DNA of 7,415 nucleotides from contig JASLDA010000334.1 of the NCBI GenBank assembly GCA_030151745.1, positions 1 through 7,415 on the forward strand, written 5' to 3'. Below are positions 1 to 5,130 of the stretch, piece after piece (positions within the stretch are counted from its first letter, which is position 1; each line of letters opens with the position of its first letter). The DNA comes from Chitinophagaceae bacterium (GTDB lineage Bacteria > Bacteroidota > Bacteroidia > Chitinophagales > Chitinophagaceae). The translations under genes were made by a program, and so were the position numbers. The notes beneath the pieces are model-generated. The model searched no databases, had not been told where the DNA came from, and was given only the letters and a program-made list of their open reading frames with translations.

Positions 1-779
1 CGGGTAGTGCCGCCGGACTTGATCGCGCCCGCGGCGCGGTCGCCGATCTTGAGGAAGGACATCAGGCCGGAGGAGGATCCGCCCCCGCTGAGGCGCTCGC
101 CTTCCGCGCGGATGTTCGAATAGTTGGTGCCTACGCCGGAGCCGTACTTGAAGATCCGGGCTTCGCGGACCCAGAGGTCCATGATGCCGCCGTCGTTCAC
201 CAGGTCGTCGGCGACGGAGAGGATGAAGCAGGCATGGGGCTGGGGACGTTCGTAGGCGTTCTTGCTCTTCTCAAGATTGCCGGTTTCCGGGTCTACGTAA
301 TAATGCCCCTGGGGATCTCCGGTGATGCCGTAGGAATTGTGCAGGCCGGTGTTGAACCATTGCGGGGAGTTGGGTGCGCAGCTTTGGGCCAGGATGGAGA
401 AGACCAGCTCCTCATAGAAAACCTGGGCGTCCTGCTCGGAAGCGAAATAGCCGTATTTATAGCCCCAGCTCCGCCAGCAGTCTGCCAGGCGGTGCGCCAC
501 TTGCTTGATGGAGGTCTCCCGGCCCATGCTGCCGTCGGCCTGCGGGACGCCGGCGCGGCGGAAGTATTTCTGAGCGAGGATATCCGTCGCGATCTGGGAC
601 CAGTGGGCCGGCACTTCCACATCCTTCAGCTCGGCCTTGATCTCGCCGTTGGGGTTGCGGATGATGGAGGTACGGAGCTCATACTGGAACGCGTCATAGG
701 GGGACACGCCTTCCTGGGTGAAGTGGCGGGAGAATTTGAGGCCCGCTCCTGCAGCGGTTTTCTTGGTTGCACTGGCCAT
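1..779 (-). CDS. nrdJ: Adenosylcobalamin-dependent (class II) ribonucleotide reductase, N-terminal part, cut by the left edge
   Basis: The gene reduces ribonucleotides to deoxyribonucleotides in the cytoplasm, using a radical generated from adenosylcobalamin. The frame is open from the ATG at 779-777 to the edge, giving 259 full codons and part of one more. Seen: SCAPNSPQWFNTGL at residues about 133-146, PHACFILSV at 181-189 with Cys184 the likely N-terminal redox cysteine, then DLWVREARIFKYGSG (201-215), GTNYSNIR (217-224), LSGGG (230-234) and SSGLMSFLKIGDRAAGAIK (236-254). From family knowledge, these match the long B12-dependent reductases with a class II N-terminal domain, not the class I NrdA large subunit. 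The thiyl-radical cysteine and C-terminal part lie outside the window. No clear Shine-Dalgarno precedes the ATG. Two DnaA boxes lie about 140-165 nt upstream. I saw no cobalamin riboswitch in the leader. Confidence 0.93.
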   Translation of the reverse strand, partial: MASATKKTAAGAGLKFSRHFTQEGVSPYDAFQYELRTSIIRNPNGEIKAELKDVEVPAHWSQIATDILAQKYFRRAGVPQADGSMGRETSIKQVAHRLADCWRSWGYKYGYFASEQDAQVFYEELVFSILAQSCAPNSPQWFNTGLHNSYGITGDPQGHYYVDPETGNLEKSKNAYERPQPHACFILSVADDLVNDGGIMDLWVREARIFKYGSGVGTNYSNIRAEGERLSGGGSSSGLMSFLKIGDRAAGAIKSGGTT

Positions 780-917
780 ATCTGAAGAGGTTGAAGTTTG
801 AGAATCGTCCGGAAAAAGCTCGGTTTGCATACGCGTCGACGGGTCGTTTTCCCGAAAGGGGACGTCGAAATTAGTTCAAACAGGAAGCCTTCGGCGGGAG
901 AAGAAATGCACCTTTTG

Positions 918-926
918 TGTGGATAA
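918..926 (-). promoter_or_regulatory. Perfect DnaA box
   Basis: The plus strand reads TGTGGATAA, so the minus strand carries TTATCCACA, the exact high-affinity consensus for the initiator DnaA. It lies about 140 nt upstream of the nrdJ start and in the same orientation as a second box 16 nt away. A single 9-mer can occur by chance, so the pairing with 934-942 is what makes it credible. Confidence 0.55.
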
Positions 927-933
927 CTTCCCT

Positions 934-942
934 TGTGAATAA
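934..942 (-). promoter_or_regulatory. Near-perfect DnaA box
   Basis: The plus strand reads TGTGAATAA, so the minus strand carries TTATTCACA, which fits the relaxed consensus TTATNCACA. It is in tandem with the perfect box at 918-926, start to start 16 nt, about one and a half helical turns. A weaker inverted candidate, TTACACACA (two mismatches), follows at 959-967 on the plus strand. Confidence 0.5.
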
Positions 943-1096
943 CTCGGACACATAAACTTTACACACAATTCAAAAGCCCGCGTCATTATGCGGAAAAGCG
1001 GATAGAGAATGCTTCGACAGGATAGAAAGTCTCAGACGAGAGGCTGTGGATTTCGGGCAAAGAAGGTCTTATGCGCTTTTATTGGCATGGGGAGCT

Positions 1097-1118
1097 TTGC
1101 TTCGCCGCGCTCGCAATG
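1097..1118 (-). repeat. Short sequence resembling a dispersed intergenic repeat
   Basis: On the minus strand this reads CATTGCGAGCG followed by CGGCGAAGCAA. It resembles the CATTGCGAGCG(A)AGCGAAGCAATC type of short repeat that I recall from intergenic regions of many bacterial genomes. The outer TTGC and GCAA are complementary but the inside is only partly so. Only one copy is in this window, so its repeat nature rests on memory of the motif. Confidence 0.3.
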
Positions 1119-1169
1119 CGCGTCCGCTATACCCTGGATCGGGCGGAGGCTTGAGCAGTTGAATGGCTG

Positions 1170-1202
1170 AATAATTAAATTAATTGTATCTATAATATAA
1201 AA
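1170..1202. other. AT island, possible DNA-unwinding element or promoter-proximal DNA
   Basis: This 33-nt run contains only two G or C bases (1186 and 1190), in a window where genes are strongly GC-rich. It is about 245-270 nt from the paired DnaA boxes. Such a tract near DnaA boxes is what an unwinding element looks like, but it could also be simple intergenic AT-rich DNA. Confidence 0.35.
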
Positions 1203-1232
1203 GCTCGTAGGATTTTGCAGGCCTGCTTTTAT
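1197..1232. terminator. Possible bidirectional terminator hairpin
   Basis: ATAAAAGC at 1197-1204 is exactly complementary to GCTTTTAT at 1225-1232. An inner AGG (1209-1211) can pair with CCT (1222-1224) after a 4-nt bulge, and a 10-base palindrome GCAGGCCTGC sits at 1217-1226. On the minus strand the hairpin ends in GCTTTTATATTAT, so it could end the plsC-GNAT transcript about 170 nt past its last stop codon. The stem is weak apart from the two GC pairs, so confidence is low. Confidence 0.3.
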
Positions 1233-1337
1233 TTCTCCGAGGCAACTCCCACTTTATTCTAAGATACGCCAATTCCGGCACTCCCGGACCAATGCATGTT
1301 CCCTATAGGTTGTTCCGGCATCAGCGCTGTAAGCGCA

Positions 1338-1378
1338 GCATCACTATGCCCCGTGCTGTTGCACGGGCATAGTGATGC
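1338..1378. repeat. Strong near-perfect hairpin downstream of the GNAT gene
   Basis: Left arm 1338-1356 and right arm 1361-1378 form an 18-bp stem with one bulged C and a 4-nt loop (TGTT). The arms begin GCATCACTATGCCC and end GGGCATAGTGATGC. It starts 22 nt past the GNAT stop codon on the minus strand, the place for a transcript 3' end. Neither strand has a T-run after it, so it is not a textbook intrinsic terminator. It may instead protect the mRNA 3' end, act as a pause site, or be a repeat of the REP or MITE kind. A second small stem (GCGCT 1324-1328 with AGCGC 1332-1336) adjoins it. Confidence 0.75.
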
Positions 1379-1399
1379 AGAACCCTACCGGGCTTTGTA

Positions 1400-1981
1400 T
1401 TAAAGAGCGGCATCGCCCTGGCGTTCCATCCACTCCCGCCGCAGCATGCCGAAATGCACGGAGTTGCGGAAGGCGCCGTCGTACAGGAAGTCCTCCGCGA
1501 AGCGGGCTTCGCGCCGGAAGCCGACCTGGTCCAGCAGCGCGCCGGAAGCCAGGTTTTCCTCGTCGATGATCGCCTCCACGCTGTGCAGGTTCATGGTGGC
1601 GAACCCGTATTCGAGCACGGCGCGCAGGGCCTCCCGCATCAGGCCGCGGCGGTGGTAGCGCCGGATCAGGGAGTAGCCGACCTCGGCGCGATGATGCTCC
1701 GGCTTGATGCCGACGTAGCCGATCATCCCGACGACCTTCCGCTCTTCCTTGAGCTCCATGGCCCAGTTGATGCGCTCGTTGCGCCCGAGAAAGTCGTCGA
1801 TCATTTCCAGCAGGCCCTGGATATCGGCGTGAGATTGCGCCAGCGGCCGCGGGATATAGCGCATCACCTCCGGGTCGGAGCGCATTTCGAAGATGTCGGC
1901 GGTATCCGTCTCGAGGGGCCGGCGCAGCACCAGGCGGGGCGTGATGAGCACCGGGAAGGGGGTAAAAGAAACAGGGATCAT
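1400..1981 (-). CDS. GNAT-family N-acetyltransferase (RimJ/RimL-like)
   Basis: A 193-residue protein of the GNAT fold, the usual length for the RimJ/RimL-like group. It should transfer an acetyl or other acyl group from a CoA thioester to an amine; the substrate cannot be read from sequence. Seen: the opening TPRLVLRRPLETDTADIFEMRSDPEVMRYI split over residues 14-43, typical of this subfamily; the acyl-CoA pyrophosphate loop RRYHRRGLMREAL at 107-119; the conserved NLAS at 143-146; and VGFRREAR at 153-160. Its ATG (1981-1979) overlaps the stop of the upstream plsC-like gene as ATGA, so the two are probably translationally coupled and share one transcript. No signal peptide or membrane segment is seen. 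It is not obviously the OlsB/GlsB type that acylates ornithine or glycine. The family call is firm and the role is open. Confidence 0.9.
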   Translation of the reverse strand: MIPVSFTPFPVLITPRLVLRRPLETDTADIFEMRSDPEVMRYIPRPLAQSHADIQGLLEMIDDFLGRNERINWAMELKEERKVVGMIGYVGIKPEHHRAEVGYSLIRRYHRRGLMREALRAVLEYGFATMNLHSVEAIIDEENLASGALLDQVGFRREARFAEDFLYDGAFRNSVHFGMLRREWMERQGDAAL

Positions 1982-2748
1982 GTGTGTTGAGTTTGTATCC
2001 AGCCGGCGCCGTAGGCTACCAGGGCAGCTTCCATGCGGCTGCGGGCCAGCTCCCGGAGCATGGGAACGTCCGCGGTCCCGAGTCCGTCGACGGGAATATC
2101 GTCCAGGAAAACGGCGCGGCTGCGGCCGGGGTTCAGGGTAAAGGGTTTATCGTAGGGCATGCGGGCGTAGCTGTCCAGGATCAGCACCGGGCGGATGGGA
2201 GTGCCGGTCTCGATGGCGATGCGGAACGCGCCGTCGTAGAACGGCGCCAGCGGCTTATGCGTCTCGTTGAAAGTGCCTTCCGGGAATACCAGCACAGATA
2301 CTCCTTTACGCAGGATGGATTTCAGCCGCGTAATGCTCCGCCGGCGGCTTTGGGGGCTGCTGCGGTCGACGTTGACGACGGCTTTCCTGTAAATGAAGCC
2401 GAAAATGGGAATGCGGCCCGCTTCGGCCTTGCCCAGCGGCCGGATCGGCATGCGGAAGATCTTGGGCACCAGGGCGGCGTCCAGCCAGGAAATATGGTTT
2501 GCGATAAAGATGCGGGGCCCGGGCGAAATCCCCTCGCCGGCAAAGGTGTTCCGGTGGAGAATGCCCACCAGCGGAAACCAGATATCCGCCCAGAGCTTGC
2601 AGGCCCGGAAGATCAGGTTGCCGCCGCGCAGGGCGCCGGCCAGGGAGGCGAATACCGCGAACAGTGCGACGGGGATCATCAGCGCCAGGAACAGCAGGGC
2701 GGCGTAGGCGAAGTAGAGCAGCCGCGGCACGCGGGACAGGAGGCGCAT
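1978..2748 (-). CDS. PlsC-family 1-acylglycerol-3-phosphate O-acyltransferase
   Basis: A 256-residue membrane-bound acyltransferase. Family members esterify lysophosphatidate or related lyso-lipids with a fatty acyl chain during membrane lipid synthesis. Seen: a hydrophobic N-terminal segment at about residues 10-37 that should anchor it in the inner membrane; block I NHISWLD at 84-90 with the catalytic pair His85 and Asp90; block II around GFIYRKAVVNVDR (117-129); block III FPEGT at 155-159; and block IV TPIRPVLI at 183-190. All four family blocks are present and properly spaced, so the enzyme looks intact. The downstream GNAT gene starts within its stop codon (ATGA). The size also fits lyso-amino-lipid acyltransferases of the OlsA/GlsA kind, so the exact acceptor is uncertain. 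Only about 45 nt separate its start from the terminator of the gene upstream, so its promoter must be very close to the ATG. Confidence 0.92.
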   Translation of the reverse strand: MRLLSRVPRLLYFAYAALLFLALMIPVALFAVFASLAGALRGGNLIFRACKLWADIWFPLVGILHRNTFAGEGISPGPRIFIANHISWLDAALVPKIFRMPIRPLGKAEAGRIPIFGFIYRKAVVNVDRSSPQSRRRSITRLKSILRKGVSVLVFPEGTFNETHKPLAPFYDGAFRIAIETGTPIRPVLILDSYARMPYDKPFTLNPGRSRAVFLDDIPVDGLGTADVPMLRELARSRMEAALVAYGAGWIQTQHT

Positions 2749-2794
2749 CCGCCCAAGATAGCACTTTCAGCGCCTCGCACCATCGCTCCGGCCG

Positions 2795-2829
2795 AATAAA
2801 AAACGGCCGCCTCCGGAAGGAAGCGGCCG
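2795..2829 (-). terminator. Intrinsic terminator of the T9SS-sorted redoxin gene
   Basis: CGGCCGC at 2804-2810 pairs with GCGGCCG at 2823-2829. After one mismatch the stem continues as TCC/GGA (2812-2814 with 2819-2821), closed by a GGAA tetraloop. Read on the minus strand, the hairpin is followed by TTTTTTATT, a proper U-tract. It lies 23 nt past the stop codon at 2852. Confidence 0.88.
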
Positions 2830-2851
2830 CTTAAAACCAGCTTGAAGAGTC

Positions 2852-4558
2852 TTACTTCACAACGCTGAGGCGTTGAGTCAGGCTACCTTCTTCAGTTTGG
2901 ATGTTGATAGTGTAAACACCAGCTGCGAGAGCGGCAGTCGGGATGCTCAGGCGCTGCTGGCCTTGCTGCAGGGTACCGTTCGCGATAGTGGAAACGGTAC
3001 GGCCCAGGCCGTCGACCACAGTTACGGTAACGGCATTTGCCTTAGCAAGTGTGAACTCCAGGGTGGTGAACTCCTTGGCCGGGTTCGGGAACAGCTTCAC
3101 ATCTTCAGAGGAGATGACGTTGTTCACGCTCAGGCTGTTGGTGATCTTGAAGTTGTCGACCCAGGTGTAGTTACCGTTGTTGGAAGTAGCTACGAGCTTC
3201 ACCAGCATGCTGCTGGACTTGTACGGGGTAAGCAGGGCGGAAGCGTGGCTCCACTGGCTGGCAGCGTTCGGGATGAACTCGCCGTTTACAGGGCTGGCAG
3301 TAGAGAGCGTGCTGCCGGACTTGCTCCATACGGTAGCCCAGGTAGCGCCGCAATCCTTGGACACCATTACTTCGAGCTTATCGTTGGAGCTGACGATCTG
3401 AGCGTAAGCGTAATCGAAGTCGATAGCCGCGTTGGTCAGGCTGGCGGTGTTGAAGCTGCCGAGCATGAAGGTAACCGGGGTGGTGTAGTAGCCGTTCAGG
3501 ATAACGGCAGCGCGGGAAGCCTTGCCGTCAGAGCCGGTCACTGTACTGCTGGTGCCCTTGTAAGCGAAGATCACGCTGGGGTCGGAAGCAGTAAGCTTGT
3601 ACGGGAGGGTGCCGTCGGCAGTAGAGGTTTCGAAATTCTCGGACCAGGGAACCGCGTTGGCGGTGCTGGCGGAATAAACCTTGAACAGGGAGTCCTTGCT
3701 CTTGTCGTTAGCCGTGTAGGAATCGCCGCTGGTAGTCACTTCGAAGCGATAGGGGGCGAATTGTGTCGGGCTGAAGCTCGGAACGCTGATGGAGCCGATA
3801 GCATAGGGAGCCAGGGTGCCGGACCAGGAAGCAGTGGCAACCTGGGTGGAGCCGCTGAATACCTTTACGGATGCGCTGGTGACATTCTGCGTAGCGCTGT
3901 AGTTCTGGAACTTAACGGTCGGAGTGGCGCTGCAGGAATAGAAGTTTGAACCGGAATACGGAACAGCCTTCACATCTATTGTAGAGGATGGCGGATAGTT
4001 CGGGCAGCCGGCGTCGATGATATTCAGCCAGTAGCTTTCAGCGCCCATCGCGGATCCGTAGCCGGAAACCACGGCGTTGACGATACGGTCGCGGCAGATT
4101 ACGGTAAATGTCGGGTAGCCGCCGCTGAGATAGTTGGAGTTCTGGGAAGCGTCGTCGATGATGGGGTAGTTGGTACCCGCTACCCAGTCGCCCTGGGAGA
4201 AAGTTGCCGTCGTGGAGCCGGAGGAAGTGCCGTGCAGCTGGGCGGTAGTGTTTGCAGACTCGCCTTCGATGAACAGCACCTTGACCTTACCGGGGGTGAT
4301 GGTACCGTTCTTTCCGTAGTGTGTTACAAGGTTATCGAACACATGGCTGTTGTGCGCGCTCCAGCAGGGACCGCACCATGCGGCGGACACGTCGATGATC
4401 ACGGCATAGCCGGAATCCAGGTAGCTGTAAAGGTTGTGCGGATTTCCGTCAATGTCCTTCAGGGTGAAGTTCGGTGCGATATCACCGACTTTAACGACTG
4501 CAGACGCGCTGCCTGCAAGGCCAAGAGCTAGAGCAAGAGTAGAGATTGCTTTTTTCAT
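2852..4558 (-). CDS. Secreted redoxin-domain protein with T9SS type A sorting domain
   Basis: A 568-residue protein exported through the Sec and type IX systems, probably attached to the cell surface. The start is the ATG at 4558-4556, because it opens a clean signal peptide (MKKAISTLALALGLAGSASA, cut after residue 20). The frame extends 64 codons further up, but that part is charged and would bury the signal. Domains: a TlpA/AhpC-like thioredoxin fold at about 22-185 with active-site WCGPC at 61-65 and cis-proline GGYPT at 146-150; a beta-rich middle at about 190-300; a jelly-roll-like choice-of-anchor J type region at about 303-475, including DFDYAY and NYTWVDNFKI; and the sorting domain at about 486-568, with LFPNPAKEF, VDGLGRTV, LAAGVYTINI and the usual LSVVK end. 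A role in disulfide or peroxide chemistry outside the cell follows from the fold; the substrate is unknown. It has its own promoter and terminator, so it is monocistronic. Confidence 0.93.
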   Translation of the reverse strand: MKKAISTLALALGLAGSASAVVKVGDIAPNFTLKDIDGNPHNLYSYLDSGYAVIIDVSAAWCGPCWSAHNSHVFDNLVTHYGKNGTITPGKVKVLFIEGESANTTAQLHGTSSGSTTATFSQGDWVAGTNYPIIDDASQNSNYLSGGYPTFTVICRDRIVNAVVSGYGSAMGAESYWLNIIDAGCPNYPPSSTIDVKAVPYSGSNFYSCSATPTVKFQNYSATQNVTSASVKVFSGSTQVATASWSGTLAPYAIGSISVPSFSPTQFAPYRFEVTTSGDSYTANDKSKDSLFKVYSASTANAVPWSENFETSTADGTLPYKLTASDPSVIFAYKGTSSTVTGSDGKASRAAVILNGYYTTPVTFMLGSFNTASLTNAAIDFDYAYAQIVSSNDKLEVMVSKDCGATWATVWSKSGSTLSTASPVNGEFIPNAASQWSHASALLTPYKSSSMLVKLVATSNNGNYTWVDNFKITNSLSVNNVISSEDVKLFPNPAKEFTTLEFTLAKANAVTVTVVDGLGRTVSTIANGTLQQGQQRLSIPTAALAAGVYTINIQTEEGSLTQRLSVVK

Positions 4559-4594
4559 AGCATTGTTTTGATGAAAGTTCTTATCGTGGGATTG

Positions 4595-4623
4595 CCAAGT
4601 TATGTTTTTTTTAAACCGAACAA
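4595..4623 (-). promoter_or_regulatory. Probable Bacteroidota-type promoter of the redoxin gene
   Basis: On the minus strand TTG (4623-4621) is followed after 18 nt by TAACTTGG (4602-4595), one change from the TAnnTTTG -7 element of Bacteroidota primary sigma factor promoters. The spacer is A-rich. Transcription would begin near 4589, leaving a leader of about 30 nt, which suits the chosen ATG at 4558. Confidence 0.45.
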
Positions 4624-4627
4624 CCTT

Positions 4628-4894
4628 TGTTTTAGGTAAAGAGCAGAAATTGCGGCGTACAGGGCGTGTCTTACGGTAAAAACTATTCATCCCCACCGGT
4701 CCCTGCCTTCTCCGAAACCTGCCCCGCTCCGGATTCGCTCCATCCGCCAACCGCTTCGGGAACTGAGCCGCCTGCCATGCAGCCCACCCCTTCCCGCTCC
4801 CTCGCTATGGGTCATGGTAAAGATGAACATAAACGAAGTGTTAACGGACAGTTTTTTAACGGTGTGGTTGAAAAATCCCACTCAATTACTACCC
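4628..4894. other. Middle of the divergent intergenic region, no gene seen
   Basis: Between the two divergent promoters I find no credible gene. The part at about 4690-4800 is rich in C on the plus strand. At 4841-4847 and 4856-4862 there is a TTAACGG direct repeat with a 15-nt period, whose flanks also share GTG, and it could be a binding site. Nothing else stands out. Confidence 0.4.
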
Positions 4895-4927
4895 TTTGCG
4901 GATTTCAGCCGGTATGCGCTACCTTTG
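4895..4927 (+). promoter_or_regulatory. Bacteroidota-type promoter of the TPP riboswitch transcript
   Basis: TTTG at 4895-4898 is followed after 21 nt by TACCTTTG at 4920-4927. This matches the -33 TTTG and -7 TAnnTTTG elements of Bacteroidota promoters exactly, with accepted spacing. The start site should fall within about 10 nt downstream, just ahead of the riboswitch aptamer. Confidence 0.75.
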
Positions 4928-4944
4928 CGGCGCAATTGCGGCCG

Positions 4945-5029
4945 AGTGCCGCCTCGGGGTGCCCGCTGAGGGCTGAGATCATACCCGCTGAACCTGGACC
5001 GGGTCATGCCGGTTAGGGAAGTCTTCACT
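4945..5029 (+). ncRNA. TPP riboswitch (THI element)
   Basis: The conserved core is plain to see: CGGGGTGCC at 4955-4963, CTGAGA at 4973-4978, ATACCCG at 4981-4987, AACCTGGACCGGG at 4991-5003, TCATGCCGG at 5004-5012 and the closing TAGGGAAGTC at 5014-5023. The RNA binds thiamine pyrophosphate and normally lowers expression of the downstream gene when the cofactor is abundant. AGTG at 4945-4948 can pair with CACT at 5026-5029 to extend the basal helix. About 100 nt separate the aptamer from the receptor start, with no strong terminator U-tract, so control is more likely at translation than at termination. Confidence 0.96.
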
Positions 5030-5099
5030 TAGCTCTGTGGCGCGCGCAGGGCCAGAGGTTGCAGCCTATCAGCAGGCGTATTTCCCAGCAATTACGGCC

Positions 5100-5124
5100 G
5101 ATGCCCCGGGTAATCCCTTGCATC
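5100..5124 (+). promoter_or_regulatory. Hairpin just upstream of the receptor start, possible riboswitch expression platform
   Basis: GATGC (5100-5104) pairs with GCATC (5120-5124). Inside, GGG (5108-5110) pairs with CCC (5115-5117) around a TAAT loop. The stem ends 6 nt before the ATG at 5131, so it could limit ribosome access. The aptamer's conserved GGGAA (5016-5020) could alternatively pair with TTCCC at 5082-5086, which would link ligand binding to folding downstream. The pairings are seen; the switching role is inferred. Confidence 0.35.
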
Positions 5125-5130
5125 CGCCTC

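Larger units (their letters stand above)
780..1399. other. 620-nt non-coding region between nrdJ and the GNAT gene
   Basis: No convincing protein-coding frame was found here. The stretch is visibly richer in A and T than its flanks. Moving away from nrdJ it contains a cluster of DnaA-box-like sequences (918-967, plus a weak one at 1045-1053), a short dispersed-repeat-like sequence (1097-1118), an AT island (1170-1202) overlapping an inverted repeat (1197-1232), a TTCCGGCA direct repeat (1273-1280 and 1313-1320) and a strong hairpin (1338-1378). Both flanking genes point the same way, so this must hold the nrdJ promoter and the 3' end of the plsC-GNAT transcript. That need alone does not explain its size or content. 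Confidence 0.6.

Noticed and set aside
234..785. Plus-strand open frame (183 residues) over nrdJ
   Set aside because: The minus-strand frame matches class II ribonucleotide reductase throughout.
831..868. Cluster of palindromic hexamers (ACGCGT, GTCGAC, GACGTC) and a CCCGAAAGGG mini-hairpin upstream of nrdJ
   Set aside because: The stem is only three pairs and the hexamers do not form one larger symmetric site, so no functional claim can be supported.
780..1100. Cobalamin riboswitch upstream of nrdJ
   Set aside because: No B12-box-like sequence or multi-stem aptamer could be recognised in the leader, and such riboswitches usually control the alternative class I enzymes.
1191..1196. TATAAT sequence as a sigma-70 -10 element
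   Set aside because: Bacteroidota promoters use TAnnTTTG. The match lies in an AT island where it is likely by chance, and no gene starts downstream on the plus strand.
2873..3949. Plus-strand open frame (358 residues) opposite the redoxin gene
   Set aside because: The minus strand encodes a coherent signal peptide, WCGPC domain and sorting tail. The plus frame is low-complexity and motif-free.
4559..4750. Upstream extension of the redoxin frame to an ATG at 4750 (64 more residues)
   Set aside because: The extension is charged, not conserved-looking, would place the clear signal peptide in the interior, and runs through the promoter at 4595-4623.
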